This document shows positions 22,820 to 32,525 of a DNA stretch of 32,573 nucleotides, piece after piece. Position numbers and translations under genes: made by a program. The stretch's first letter is position 1. Every line of letters begins with the position of its first letter. This DNA is from an uncultured Collinsella sp. (GTDB lineage Bacteria > Actinomycetota > Coriobacteriia > Coriobacteriales > Coriobacteriaceae). The notes under the pieces were generated by a model. That model was given only the letters and a program-made list of their open reading frames with translations. It did not search any database and was not told the DNA's origin. The DNA is taken from positions 1 to 32,573 of the forward strand of contig CALJDJ010000087.1 of NCBI GenBank assembly GCA_938023705.1, read 5' to 3'.

Positions 22820-25534
22820 ATGGCAAAAGTCCGTGTGTCCACCCTGGCCAAAGAGTTCGGCATGACCTCCAAGGAACTTATGGGCCATCTCGCCGAAATG
22901 AAGATTCCCGCTAAGTCCGCTTCCTCCACCTTGGAGGATGCCTATGTCGCCATGGTCCGCAAGCAGCTCGCCTCGGTGATCGAGGCCCGTGCTCAGGAAG
23001 TCGAGGCCGCCAAGCAGGCCGAGGAGCAGGCAGCTGCCGCCGAGGAGGCCGCTCGCGCCGCCGAGGCCGAGCGCGAGCGCATCGCTGCCGAGAAGGCACG
23101 CGAGGAGGAACGCCGCCAGTTTGCCGCAGCCCAGGCTGCCGAGGAGGCCGCCCGCGCCGAGGCCGAGGCCAAGAAGAAGGCCGAGCAGGAGCGCCTTGCT
23201 CGCGAGAAGGAGGAGGCTGCCCGCGAGGCCCAGCGCCGCGCCGTTCCCGCTTCCGACTCCGGTTCGCGCTTCCGTTCGCTGCTCGACCAGATCGCCGCAC
23301 AGGAGACCGTGCTCAAGGAGAAGAAGGACGCCGAGGACAAGGCCAAGGCCGAGCGCGCCGCCGAGCGCGGTAACCGTCGTGGCGGCAACAACGACCGCCG
23401 CGGTGGCCGTCGTAACGATCGCAACGCCTCCGACAATAACTCCGATCGCAACGCCTCCGAGAGCCGTCCGCACAGCCATCGCACCAACGCCAGCAACAAC
23501 GTCGCTGCCGGCATGGACTTCCCCAACCCCGATAGGCAGGGCAAGGGCAAGAAGCGCAAGGGCGGTCACAACAACGAAGAGGACCACTACAGCCGTATGG
23601 CTCGCGAGGCCGAGGAGTACAGCCGTGAGAAGGTGCTCGAGGAGGCTCGTGCCGCCGTCGAGGAGGCCTCTCGCGAGTCCACCGGTCGCCGCAAGAAGCG
23701 CAAGGAGAAGCGCGAGCGCGAGGCTGCCAAGGCTCAGGAGGAGCGCAAGATAGAGGAGGCGCTGGCCCAGGGCGTGAACCCCGAGGAGCTCGACGCCATC
23801 AAGGTTTCCCAGGGCGTTACCGTTCAGGAGCTCGCCGAGGCGCTCGACGTTCCGGCCAACGACATCATCAAGCGCCTGTTCCTGCTGGGCACGCCGCTAA
23901 CCATGACGCAGTCCATGTCCGACGACCTCGTCGAGCTCGTTGCCGACGACCTGGGTCGTCAGATCAAGATCATCACCCCCGAGGAGGAGAACACCTTCTC
24001 GTTCTACGACGATCCCGCCGACCTTAAGCCGCGCGCACCGGTCGTCACCGTCATGGGCCACGTCGACCACGGTAAGACGTCGCTGCTCGACGCCATCCGT
24101 CACACCGGCGTCGCTGCCGGCGAGGCGGGCGGCATTACCCAGGCCATCGGCGCTTCGCAGGTCATGATCAACGACCGCAAGATCACCTTCATCGATACCC
24201 CTGGCCACGCCACCTTTACGGCCATGCGTGCCCGTGGTGCCAAGGTGACCGACATCGTCATTCTGATCGTGGCCGCCGACGACGGCGTCATGCCCCAGAC
24301 CATCGAGTCGATCAATCACGCCAAGGCCGCCGGCGTACCCATCGTCGTCGCCGTCAACAAGATCGATAAGCCGGGTGCCAACCCCGACCGCGTGCGCCAG
24401 GAGCTCACCGAGTACGGCATCATCCCCGAGGAGTGGGGCGGACAGAACATGTTCGTCAACATCTCGGCCAAGCAGAAGATCGGTATCGACGACCTGCTCG
24501 AGACCGTGCTGCTCCAGGCCGACGTGCTCGAGCTCAAGGCCAACCCCGACACTTTTGCCTCCGGTAACGTCCTCGAGGCTAAGCTCGACAAGGGCCGCGG
24601 TTCGGTTGCCACGGTGCTCGTGACCCGCGGTACCCTGCACGTGGGCGATACGCTGGTCGCCGGCCTTACCTACGGTCGCGTCCGCGCCATGCTCGATCCC
24701 AAGGGCAACGCCGTCACCGAGGCCGGTCCTTCCGACGCCGTCGAGATCCTGGGCCTGCAGTCCGTGCCCAACGCCGGCGACGAGTTCCGCGTTTTCGAGG
24801 ACGAGCGCGAGGCTCGCGCCCTGGCCGATGAGCGTTCACTCAAGGCCCGTATCGAGGAGCAGAGCCGCGTCAAGCACGTCACGCTCGAGAACCTCTTCGA
24901 GACCATTGCCGACGCCGAGGTCAAGGAGCTCAACCTGATCATCAAGGCCGACGTCCAGGGTTCCATCGAGGCCCTTCAGGACTCGCTCGACAAGATGGAT
25001 CAGTCCGAGGTTCGCATCAACACGATCCACTCCGCCGTTGGTGCCATCAACGAGACCGACGTCGTCCTGGCCGACGCCTCCAACGCCATCATCATCGGCT
25101 TTGGTGTCCGCCCCGACGGTAAGGCGCGTTTCGCCGCCGAGCGCGAGGGCGTCGAGATCCGTTGCTACGACGTCATCTACAAGTGCCTCGAGGAGCTCGA
25201 CGCTGCCCGTATCGGCATGCTCAAGCCCACCGAGGTCGAGGTCTCCACGGGTACCGCGACCGTCCTGGACACCTTCAAGGTGCCTAAAGTCGGTATCGCC
25301 GCCGGTGTCCGCGTCGAAGAGGGCGAGATCGCCGCGACCGATTCCGTGCGTCTGGTGCGCGACGGCATCGTGGTCTTCAACGGCAAGATCGCCTCGATGC
25401 GTCACTACAAGGACGAGGCCAAGAGCCTCAAGAGCGGTTCCGAGGGCGGCATTGGCCTGGAGAACTTCCAGGACATCAAGCCCGGCGACCAGATCGAGGG
25501 TTACCGTATCGACCAGGTTGCCCGTACCGAGTAG
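22820..25534 (+). CDS. infB: Translation initiation factor IF-2
   Basis: A 904-residue GTPase that places initiator tRNA on the 30S subunit and joins the subunits. The N-terminal IF2-N domain (KVRVSTLAKEFGMTSKELM) starts the protein. Residues about 50-300 are a charged, Ala/Glu/Arg-rich low-complexity and coiled-coil region with a Gly/Asn/Arg-rich patch around 185-235. The G domain has GHVDHGKT at 413-420, DTPGH at 459-463 and NKID at 513-516, followed by the beta-barrel domains and the C-terminal fMet-tRNA-binding part. Its ATG follows GGTAGGTGA, 91 bases after nusA. Confidence 0.97.
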   Translation: MAKVRVSTLAKEFGMTSKELMGHLAEMKIPAKSASSTLEDAYVAMVRKQLASVIEARAQEVEAAKQAEEQAAAAEEAARAAEAERERIAAEKAREEERRQFAAAQAAEEAARAEAEAKKKAEQERLAREKEEAAREAQRRAVPASDSGSRFRSLLDQIAAQETVLKEKKDAEDKAKAERAAERGNRRGGNNDRRGGRRNDRNASDNNSDRNASESRPHSHRTNASNNVAAGMDFPNPDRQGKGKKRKGGHNNEEDHYSRMAREAEEYSREKVLEEARAAVEEASRESTGRRKKRKEKREREAAKAQEERKIEEALAQGVNPEELDAIKVSQGVTVQELAEALDVPANDIIKRLFLLGTPLTMTQSMSDDLVELVADDLGRQIKIITPEEENTFSFYDDPADLKPRAPVVTVMGHVDHGKTSLLDAIRHTGVAAGEAGGITQAIGASQVMINDRKITFIDTPGHATFTAMRARGAKVTDIVILIVAADDGVMPQTIESINHAKAAGVPIVVAVNKIDKPGANPDRVRQELTEYGIIPEEWGGQNMFVNISAKQKIGIDDLLETVLLQADVLELKANPDTFASGNVLEAKLDKGRGSVATVLVTRGTLHVGDTLVAGLTYGRVRAMLDPKGNAVTEAGPSDAVEILGLQSVPNAGDEFRVFEDEREARALADERSLKARIEEQSRVKHVTLENLFETIADAEVKELNLIIKADVQGSIEALQDSLDKMDQSEVRINTIHSAVGAINETDVVLADASNAIIIGFGVRPDGKARFAAEREGVEIRCYDVIYKCLEELDAARIGMLKPTEVEVSTGTATVLDTFKVPKVGIAAGVRVEEGEIAATDSVRLVRDGIVVFNGKIASMRHYKDEAKSLKSGSEGGIGLENFQDIKPGDQIEGYRIDQVARTE

Positions 25535-25545
25535 GGGGTAGCGCT

Positions 25546-25956
25546 ATGAAGCAAACGCAGGCAACCCGCCGTCTGGGCGAGCAGCTTCGCGAGAAGCTCG
25601 GTTATATCCTGCTCTTTGAGGTTTCCGATCCGCGTCTCGACCTGGTTACTTTGACCGCGGTCGAGGTCGCGGTGGACCGTTCGTTCGCGCGTGTGTTCGT
25701 GTCGTGCGATGCGAGCCGCTACGACGAGGTCATGGAGGCGCTCGCAAGCGCTAAGGGCCGTATTCGGAGCCTGTTGGCTCGCTCGCTCGATTGGCGTGTT
25801 ACGCCCGAGCTCGATTTTCGCATCGATCGCTCGACCGATGAGGCCGAGCGCATCACGCGTGCGCTGGAAAACGTTCCCGCCACGCTTGCGATCGAAAAGG
25901 ACGAGGACGGCTATCCGATAGCGGATGCCGCCCAGGAGGCAGCTTTAGATGACTAA
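25546..25956 (+). CDS. rbfA: Ribosome-binding factor A
   Basis: A 136-residue protein needed for late 16S rRNA 5'-end maturation and cold adaptation. The KH-like fold shows in RLGEQLREKLGYILLFEV near residues 9-26, VEVAVDRSFARVFVS near 39-53, and RSLLARSLDWRVTPELDFRID near 73-93. It starts 11 bases after infB (GGGGGTAGCG upstream of ATG), and its end overlaps the next start by eight bases. It belongs to the same ribosome/translation operon. Confidence 0.94.
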   Translation: MKQTQATRRLGEQLREKLGYILLFEVSDPRLDLVTLTAVEVAVDRSFARVFVSCDASRYDEVMEALASAKGRIRSLLARSLDWRVTPELDFRIDRSTDEAERITRALENVPATLAIEKDEDGYPIADAAQEAALDD

Positions 25957-26992
25957 TTCCGCCGACCTCGCCTCGTGCGAGTCTGCAGATATTCAGCGAC
26001 GCATCCTTGAGCTCATCGAGGGTGCGTCCTCCATTGCGATTTCGGGACACACTTCTCCCGATGGCGACGCCCTGGGCTCCGTGTTGGGTCTGGGCCTCTC
26101 GCTTATGAAGTTTTTCCCTAACAAGGACATTGCCCTGCTGCTGGCAGACGATGACCCGGTTCCGCGCATCTACCGCTTTATGGAAGGCTCCGATCGCCTG
26201 GTACCGGCATCTGTGTATACCGGCAATCCGGACCTGTTCATATCGGTGGACGTACCGGTCGTCGAGCGTCTCAATAATTCCGCCGAGGTGCTTCGTCGCT
26301 CCAAGCATGTGGTGTGCTTCGATCACCATCCGGCGCGCGAGGAGTTTGCCGAGCTCAGCCTGAGGCGCGTCGAAGCTGCAGCCTGCGCCATGATCATCGA
26401 CCGCTTCTTGGACAATTGCGGCATTGTCGCACGTGATGGCGTTGCGACCTGCCTGCTGTGTGGCTTGGTTACCGATACCGGCCGTTTTCAGTATCAAAAT
26501 GCCGATGCCGCCGCGTTCCATGCAGCCTCGCGTCTGGTTGCCCACGGTGCCAATCCGGCGCGTGTGGCACTCGAGGTTTACCAGAGCATGCGCGTTGAGT
26601 TTTTGCACCTCAAGTCCATCGTTATGGGCCGCATCAAGACGGTGGCCCACGGGCGCGTCGCGTATAGCTACGCGTACCAGAGTGACCTTGAGGCCTGCGG
26701 TGTCACCTCGGATGAGTGCGACGGCCTGGTCGATGTGGTTCGCTCGGTGATGGGCGTCGAAGTCTGCCTGTTCCTGAAGGGCATTGAGGGCGATAGCAAG
26801 GTGCGCGGCAACCTGCGCTCCAAGGGCGACCTCAACGTGTCCGAGATCGCTGCTGCTTTTGGCGGAGGCGGACATCCCGCTGCCGCCGGTTTCTCCAACA
26901 ACGGAACGATTCTCGAGACGCTCACCGTGGCACTTCCCATGCTGGCCGAGCTGGTAGGGGAGGATCCCGCTTCAGTGACCGTCGAGCTTTAA
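25949..26992 (+). CDS. nrnA: DHH-family phosphoesterase, NrnA-like oligoribonuclease/pAp phosphatase
   Basis: A 347-residue DHH-DHHA1 protein. Motif I ISGHTSPDGDALGSV places His34, Asp38 and Asp40; the DHH motif is Asp125-His126-His127; the DHHA1 GGGGHPAAAGF runs from 305 with His309. NrnA degrades nanoRNA of 2-5 nucleotides and dephosphorylates pAp. In Gram-positive bacteria the gene commonly sits between rbfA and truB, as here. Its start overlaps rbfA by eight bases (AGGAGG just before ATG). c-di-AMP phosphodiesterases of the GdpP/DhhP type share this fold, but GdpP has extra membrane and GGDEF domains; DhhP cannot be excluded. Confidence 0.88.
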   Translation: MTNSADLASCESADIQRRILELIEGASSIAISGHTSPDGDALGSVLGLGLSLMKFFPNKDIALLLADDDPVPRIYRFMEGSDRLVPASVYTGNPDLFISVDVPVVERLNNSAEVLRRSKHVVCFDHHPAREEFAELSLRRVEAAACAMIIDRFLDNCGIVARDGVATCLLCGLVTDTGRFQYQNADAAAFHAASRLVAHGANPARVALEVYQSMRVEFLHLKSIVMGRIKTVAHGRVAYSYAYQSDLEACGVTSDECDGLVDVVRSVMGVEVCLFLKGIEGDSKVRGNLRSKGDLNVSEIAAAFGGGGHPAAAGFSNNGTILETLTVALPMLAELVGEDPASVTVEL

Positions 26993-27007
26993 CTTTTTGG
27001 ATGGTAC

Positions 27008-27940
27008 ATGGCTCGTCGTACGCCTTCTCAACTGAATATGCTGCTCGCCGTCGATAAGCCGGTGGGCTGCACGTCCCACGATGTGGTCTCGCAATGTCGG
27101 CGCGCCCTCCATGAGCGTCGCGTCGGCCATGCCGGCACGCTCGACCCCATGGCATCGGGTGTCATGGTGGTGGGTGTTGGCCAGGCTACTCGTTTGCTGG
27201 GCATGCTAACCCTCGATACCAAAAGCTATGTCGCCGACATCTCGTTTGGCGCCGAGACCAATACCGATGATGCGGAGGGCGAGGCGGTCCGCACGGTGGC
27301 TATTGCCAACGAGCTGCGCGATCCTGCCTATGCCCGTGAGCGCTTGGCGGCCATGCTGGGTCCGCAGATGCAGGTGCCGCCGGCGTTTTCGGCTATCTCG
27401 GTCAATGGCGTTCGCGCCTACAAGTCTGCTCGCGAGGGCAATGCGGTGGACCTACCTCCGCGCCCCGTCGAGGTCTATGCCGCCGACCTGATCGCCGTGG
27501 GAGGCGAAGGTGATACGTGTGTGTGGACCGTGGCGTTCTCAGTGAGCAAGGGTACCTATATCCGTGCGCTCGCTCGCGATTTGGGCCGCGCCTGCGAGAG
27601 CGCCGCGCACATTTCCGCGCTGCGCCGCACGGCCTCCGGTGTTGTTTCCATTGGCGCTTGTCATGCGGTCGAGGAGCTTTCTCCCGAGTCCGCGGCTGGC
27701 TTTGCCCTGGATCCCATTGCGGCCCTGGGCGCCACGCGTGTTGACTTGCCGGGCAATCTTGCCGACGATCTGCTCTGCAGCCGACGCATTCCCGTTGAGC
27801 GTGCGCTTGCCGATTTCGATACCTCGAAGTCGCCTTTTGCGTTGGTGCTCGATGGGGGACTCAAGGCGCTCGCCCGCATTGAGAGTGGCCGCTTTGTCAT
27901 GGAGCACGTGTTTCCGCAGGCAATCGGCGGTGTTCGATGA
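27008..27940 (+). CDS. truB: tRNA pseudouridine-55 synthase TruB
   Basis: A 310-residue enzyme that makes pseudouridine 55 in the T-loop of tRNAs. The catalytic motif RVGHAGTLDPMASG has the nucleophile Asp46. The N-terminal DKPVGCTSHDVV and the KGTYIRALARDLG segment near 180-192 are typical. The C-terminal PUA-like part (about 230-310) is present. It starts 16 bases after nrnA with only a weak ribosome site, suggesting coupling to upstream translation; its stop overlaps the ribF start by ATGA. Confidence 0.95.
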   Translation: MARRTPSQLNMLLAVDKPVGCTSHDVVSQCRRALHERRVGHAGTLDPMASGVMVVGVGQATRLLGMLTLDTKSYVADISFGAETNTDDAEGEAVRTVAIANELRDPAYARERLAAMLGPQMQVPPAFSAISVNGVRAYKSAREGNAVDLPPRPVEVYAADLIAVGGEGDTCVWTVAFSVSKGTYIRALARDLGRACESAAHISALRRTASGVVSIGACHAVEELSPESAAGFALDPIAALGATRVDLPGNLADDLLCSRRIPVERALADFDTSKSPFALVLDGGLKALARIESGRFVMEHVFPQAIGGVR

Positions 27941-28944
27941 TGTTGTCCGCTCGCGAGCTCGCGCGTATCTTTTTCGAGGGCGAGTCGGACGAGGCTCGCA
28001 TCGTTGCTGCCGATACGTTTGATGAGTGCGAGCACTTGGGTGCCGCATCGATTGCCATCGGCGTGTTCGACGGCGTTCACCGTGGACACCAGGAGCTCAT
28101 TGCGGCGCTTGTTAGCGATGCGCGCGCCCATGATTGCAAGGCGGTCGTGGTCACTTTCGATCCCGATCCGGACGTTGTGGTGAGTCCTTCGCCCGCTCAA
28201 AAATTGATGACGACGGCCGACCGTCTACATGCCTTGGCTCAGACCGGGGTCGATGCGGTGGTGGCCGTTCCCTTTACGCCTGAGGTTGCGGCACTCGACC
28301 ATGTTGGTTTTCTCGCACTGTTGTCGCGCGTGGTCGACATTCGTTCGATTCGCGTTGGCAGCGACTTTAGGCTGGGTCGTGGCGGTGCTTCTGGTGTTGA
28401 CGAGATGCGCACCTGGGGTGCCGAGCGCGGCGTTGACGTATACGGGCACGACCTGCTTTGCGAGGGCGGTGAGGCCATTTGCGCCACCCGCATTCGTCAT
28501 GAGCTGGGACAGGGCCATGTGGAGCTTGCTGCTGAGTTGCTCGGCCGCCCGTATATGCTGCGTGGCGGTGTTATTCGTGGCCGTCACGAGGGTTCTGACA
28601 TGGGCTTTCCCACGGCTAACCTGCAGGTTCCCGACGGCATTCAGGTGCCTGCCGATGGCGTGTATGAGGGCCTGGTGCTCGTTGATGACACCGTATGGCC
28701 TGCTGCCGTTAACGTCGGCCTGCCGCCGACGTATGCCGACGATGCCGCTTCATCGCATCTCGAGGCTAACTTAATTGGTTATACGGGCGACCTGTACGGC
28801 GCTTCCGTTTCGCTGGCGTTTACGCGCTGGCTGCGTCCCTCGCGTGTGTTCGATTCGCTGGATGAGTTGATTGCGACCGTCGAGGGTAATATCGAGGACA
28901 TTCGTCACAACTTGGGTGAGCAGGGGGTGGGCATCCGTGATTAG
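27937..28944 (+). CDS. ribF: Bifunctional riboflavin kinase/FMN adenylyltransferase
   Basis: A 335-residue enzyme that turns riboflavin into FMN and then FAD. The N-terminal FAD synthetase domain carries IGVFDGVHRGHQELI at about 41-55 with the HxGH-like nucleotidyltransferase motif, and a second motif CATRIRHELGQGHVELA near 186-202. The C-terminal flavokinase domain has the MGFPTANL segment near 222-229. The ATG overlaps the truB stop. A second Met follows immediately. No FMN riboswitch is seen, consistent with a position inside an operon. It overlaps the dnaG start by eight bases. Confidence 0.95.
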   Translation: MMLSARELARIFFEGESDEARIVAADTFDECEHLGAASIAIGVFDGVHRGHQELIAALVSDARAHDCKAVVVTFDPDPDVVVSPSPAQKLMTTADRLHALAQTGVDAVVAVPFTPEVAALDHVGFLALLSRVVDIRSIRVGSDFRLGRGGASGVDEMRTWGAERGVDVYGHDLLCEGGEAICATRIRHELGQGHVELAAELLGRPYMLRGGVIRGRHEGSDMGFPTANLQVPDGIQVPADGVYEGLVLVDDTVWPAAVNVGLPPTYADDAASSHLEANLIGYTGDLYGASVSLAFTRWLRPSRVFDSLDELIATVEGNIEDIRHNLGEQGVGIRD

Positions 28945-31036
28945 CGATGAGGAAAAAGACCAGGTACGCGCTGCGTCCGACCTAGTTGCCATCGTGCAGG
29001 AAACGGTTGAGCTCAAGCCCCGCGGCCATGAGTTTTGGGGCTGCTGCCCCTTTCATGGCGAAAAGACTCCGTCCTTCCACATTATTCCCGCCACGCAGGT
29101 GTGGCATTGCTTTGGCTGCGGCGAGGGTGGCGACGTCTTCACCTATATCATGAAGCGCGAGAACCTGAGCTTTCCCGAGTCAATCCGTTATTTGGCCGAT
29201 CGCGCGGGTATTGAGCTGCACGACACCGGAGATCGCCGCGAGCGCGGTACCAAGCGTGCCCGCATCTACGATCTGTGTGCCGAGACCGCCCAGTTCTACC
29301 ACACCATGCTTATGCGCGGTAAGGATGGCCGTCCACGTGAGTACTTTGCCAGCCGCGGCATGGGTGGCGACGTCTGCCGCCGCTACTGCCTGGGCTTTGC
29401 GCCGGGTCGTAATATGCTGGTGGCTCATCTGTCGCAGGCGGGCTTTACTCCGCAGGAGATGATCGACGCCAACGTTGCCGTGAGTCGAGGGCGCGGGCAG
29501 CTTGCCGACCGCTTCTACGACCGCGTGATGTTCCCCATCTTTGACGAGCAGGGTCACAACATCGCCTTTGGCGGTCGCATCATGGGTGACGGCCAACCCA
29601 AGTACCTCAACACCGCCGAGACGAGCGTGTTTCATAAAAAGCGAAACCTCTACGGCTTTAATTGGGCCAAGGAGTTTGTCGTCGCGCAGGATACCGCCAT
29701 CGTGGTAGAGGGCTATACCGACTGCATCGCCTGTTGGGAGGCGGGGATTAAAAACGTTGTCGCTACGCTGGGCACCGCGCTCACGGAGCATCACGTCAAG
29801 ACGCTCACCCGCTTTGCCAAGCGCATCGTGTATATGTTTGACGGCGATGCCGCGGGCCAGAAGGCCGCCCGTCGCGCGATTCAGTTTATCGAGCAGGATT
29901 CGATGGACCTGCGCTGCGTGGTGCTGCCTGACGGCAACGATCCCATGGAGTTCATCACGGCCCACGGCGGAGAGGAGCTGCAGAAACGCATTGACGCCGC
30001 CGAGCCGCTCATGGACTTCGTGTACCGTTCGCTGCAGGAGTCGAGCGACATCACCACGCCGGGCGGTCGCGCCAAGGCGCTGGAGGATGCGCTCACGCTC
30101 ATCTATCCGCTGCGCGATAGCTACATGATCGATACGTACTTTATCCAGATTGCCGACCTGCTTGGCTTGGATCTGGAGACAGTGCGTGCGAGCTCGGGCC
30201 GTGTGTTTCGCGATGTCGCCAAGCGCGAGGATGCCGAGCGCCGCCGCGAACAGAACTATGAGCGCCAGCGGGCGCAGGCTGAGCGGTCCGGCGGGACGGG
30301 CAGTCGGGCGTCGAGTTCTCGCGATACCGGTCGCGGTGCTTGGGCATCGGGCGCGACGCCGCCGGTGTCCGCGCCGGTCGAGGAAGAGCCGTACGACTAT
30401 GTCCCGCTCGATGCCTACGGTGCCGCGCCCGTGGAGGCCGTCGACGACCTGCCGCCGATCGATGTGCCTGATGGTATGGGCTCTGCGCCCGCCGGTGCCC
30501 CGGCAGACGCCTCGGCCCCTATGGTGCTGACCGATTTGGAACGCAAGTCCTTGGCGGGGGAGCGTGAGCTGCTGACCATGCTCACGAGCTACCCCGACCT
30601 GTTCCGCACGTATGCCGATCGCATCTGCTCCATCGAGTGGGTCGACCCACGTCACGAATCCATCGCGTGGGCCGTTCTGGCAACGCCGCCGGGAACCGAT
30701 CCTGCAGCCTGCATGGATGCGGCGCGCTCGGTGTGTCCCGAGGCGGCAACGCTTGTGAGTGCCGGGCGCATCTCGGCGACGAGCAAGCACCCCACCGAGA
30801 CGAACATCGTGTTTATGCTTGATACGCTCGAGCTCTACACCATCAAGCGCCGCATGCGTTCCGCACAGGCCAAGCTGCGCCAGGACCGTTCGCTCGATGA
30901 TGAGGCCCGCCGCGCGCTGACCGTGCAGGCCGCGCAGGATTCGCAGCGTCAACGCGAACTGCAAAAGTCTATCGGCGGTGTGGCGGACCCGTTCCGTTTG
31001 ATCGGTCTGGAGGCCGCAGGCACCGAACAGGCCTAG
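28937..31036 (+). CDS. dnaG: DNA primase
   Basis: A 699-residue protein that makes RNA primers for replication. The GTG at 28937 (GGGGGTGGG upstream) begins MISDEEKDQVR; a longer frame from 28871 would lie inside ribF and lacks family similarity. The zinc finger is Cys37, His40, Cys58, Cys61. The catalytic core has the TOPRIM motifs VVEGYTD at 256-262 and DGDAAG at 302-307. An Arg/Gly/Ser-rich, then Pro/Asp-rich linker (about 430-530) connects to the C-terminal helicase-binding domain, ending QRELQKSI and a short tail. It precedes rpoD, the classic dnaG-rpoD order of the macromolecular-synthesis operon; the ribosomal rpsU gene of that operon is absent here. Confidence 0.96.
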   Translation: MISDEEKDQVRAASDLVAIVQETVELKPRGHEFWGCCPFHGEKTPSFHIIPATQVWHCFGCGEGGDVFTYIMKRENLSFPESIRYLADRAGIELHDTGDRRERGTKRARIYDLCAETAQFYHTMLMRGKDGRPREYFASRGMGGDVCRRYCLGFAPGRNMLVAHLSQAGFTPQEMIDANVAVSRGRGQLADRFYDRVMFPIFDEQGHNIAFGGRIMGDGQPKYLNTAETSVFHKKRNLYGFNWAKEFVVAQDTAIVVEGYTDCIACWEAGIKNVVATLGTALTEHHVKTLTRFAKRIVYMFDGDAAGQKAARRAIQFIEQDSMDLRCVVLPDGNDPMEFITAHGGEELQKRIDAAEPLMDFVYRSLQESSDITTPGGRAKALEDALTLIYPLRDSYMIDTYFIQIADLLGLDLETVRASSGRVFRDVAKREDAERRREQNYERQRAQAERSGGTGSRASSSRDTGRGAWASGATPPVSAPVEEEPYDYVPLDAYGAAPVEAVDDLPPIDVPDGMGSAPAGAPADASAPMVLTDLERKSLAGERELLTMLTSYPDLFRTYADRICSIEWVDPRHESIAWAVLATPPGTDPAACMDAARSVCPEAATLVSAGRISATSKHPTETNIVFMLDTLELYTIKRRMRSAQAKLRQDRSLDDEARRALTVQAAQDSQRQRELQKSIGGVADPFRLIGLEAAGTEQA

Positions 31037-31146
31037 ATGTTGTGGTCAACCAGCGTATTCTCGCCTATATCCAGTTCTCTTTTTGGGTATAGACGTCAAT
31101 GTGTGTGCTAAAGTATTGAGTCCTGTGGACTATGAAGGGAGAATCT

Positions 31147-32496
31147 GTGCCAAAAAAGACTGAGAGCACGGGTACTGGGCTGGAATCCTACGTTGCAAAG
31201 CTCATGGGCAACGGCTCAAACAGGACTTCGGTAACCGAGGACGAGATTCAGGTCGCCCTGAAGGATATCGATGTATCTGATGAGCAGCTCAACGCGGTGT
31301 ATTCCGCGCTGCGCAACAGCGGCATCCAGATTATCTCCGCGAGCGGCAACGACGACGCCCCCATGGACGTCGACGATGACGATAACGATAGCGATACCGA
31401 CGATTTCGATGACGACGACGAGCACGATTCCGGCTCGCTCGACGATCACGAGCTCAAGATGGCCCGTCAGGCCGATGCCGAGATGGGTTCTTCCAAGAGC
31501 AAGAAGAAGCGCACCGTGCGCACGTCCCGTTCGCGCTCGCGCGTGCGTGGCATCGATGCCTCCACGGTGATGCTGACCGGCGATCCGGTTCGTATGTACC
31601 TCAAGGAGATCGGCAAGGTCGACCTGCTGACCGCTTCCGAAGAGGTCGATCTGGCTATGAAGATCGAGGCCGGTCTCGAGGCCACCGAGAAGCTCGAGGC
31701 TGCCGATGCCGGTGAGCTCGAGCTCACGCGTGCCGAGATGCGTCGTCTTACGCGCATTGAGAACGTTGGCCTCGAAGCTAAGCAGGCACTCATCAGCGCA
31801 AACTTGCGTCTGGTTGTCTCCATCGCCAAGCGCTATGTCGGCCGCGGCATGCTGTTCCTGGATCTGATCCAGGAGGGCAACCTCGGTCTGATTCGCGCCG
31901 TCGAGAAGTTCGACTACCAGAAGGGCTTCAAGTTCTCCACGTACGCCACGTGGTGGATCCGTCAGGCCATTACGCGCGCTATCGCCGACCAGGCCCGTAC
32001 CATCCGTATTCCCGTGCATATGGTCGAGACTATCAACAAGCTCGTCCGCGTGCAGCGCCAGCTTCTCCAGGACTTGGGTCGCGACCCGACCCCCGAGGAG
32101 ATCGGTGCCGAGATGGACATGAGCGCCGACCGCGTCCGCGAGATCCAGAAGATCTCGCAGGAGCCCGTGTCGCTCGAGACGCCCATCGGCGAGGAAGAGG
32201 ATTCCCAGCTGGGCGACTTCATCGAGGACTCCCAGGCAATCGTTCCGCCCGATGCCGCCAGCTTCTCCATGCTGCAGGAGCAGCTCACTCAGGTGCTCGA
32301 CTCGCTTGCCGATCGTGAGCGCAAGGTTATCGAGCTTCGCTTTGGCCTTGTCGACGGTCATCCCCGCACACTCGAGGAGGTCGGCCGCGAGTTTGGCGTC
32401 ACGCGCGAGCGTATCCGCCAGATCGAGTCCAAGACCCTGGCCAAGCTCCGCCACCCCAGCCGTTCGAGCAAGCTTAAAGACTATATCGAGTCTTAG
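31147..32496 (+). CDS. rpoD: Primary sigma factor RpoD (sigma-70)
   Basis: A 449-residue housekeeping sigma factor. The GTG at 31147 follows GGGAG; an in-frame ATG at 31132 has no ribosome site of its own. The N-terminal part has a very acidic stretch at about 69-100 and a basic run KSKKKRTVRTSRSRSR near 115-130. Region 1.2 begins at DPVRMYLKEIG near 150. Region 2 spans about 215-290 with NLRLVVSIAKRY and FSTYATWWIRQAI (-10 recognition and melting). Region 3 and region 4 follow, the latter ending RTLEEVGREFGVTRERIRQIE (-35 recognition). The 110-base gap from dnaG suggests its own promoter; I could not place one with confidence. Confidence 0.97.
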   Translation: MPKKTESTGTGLESYVAKLMGNGSNRTSVTEDEIQVALKDIDVSDEQLNAVYSALRNSGIQIISASGNDDAPMDVDDDDNDSDTDDFDDDDEHDSGSLDDHELKMARQADAEMGSSKSKKKRTVRTSRSRSRVRGIDASTVMLTGDPVRMYLKEIGKVDLLTASEEVDLAMKIEAGLEATEKLEAADAGELELTRAEMRRLTRIENVGLEAKQALISANLRLVVSIAKRYVGRGMLFLDLIQEGNLGLIRAVEKFDYQKGFKFSTYATWWIRQAITRAIADQARTIRIPVHMVETINKLVRVQRQLLQDLGRDPTPEEIGAEMDMSADRVREIQKISQEPVSLETPIGEEEDSQLGDFIEDSQAIVPPDAASFSMLQEQLTQVLDSLADRERKVIELRFGLVDGHPRTLEEVGREFGVTRERIRQIESKTLAKLRHPSRSSKLKDYIES

Positions 32497-32497
32497 G

Positions 32498-32525
32498 GTT
32501 ACGGCGTTCTACCGAACGCCGTAAC
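32498..32525 (+). terminator. Perfect 12-bp hairpin after rpoD
   Basis: GTTACGGCGTTC (32498-32509) pairs with GAACGCCGTAAC (32514-32525), loop TACC, two bases after the rpoD stop. No T-run follows, so it is a strong stem with a poor tail. The remaining ~48 bases of the window show nothing further. Confidence 0.65.

Noticed and set aside
27880..27940. FMN riboswitch before ribF
   Set aside because: ribF overlaps truB by four bases; there is no room for a leader.
31216..32454. 412-codon minus frame opposite rpoD, and similar long frames opposite guaB, infB and dnaG
   Set aside because: Same codon-bias artefact; all known motifs lie on the plus strand.
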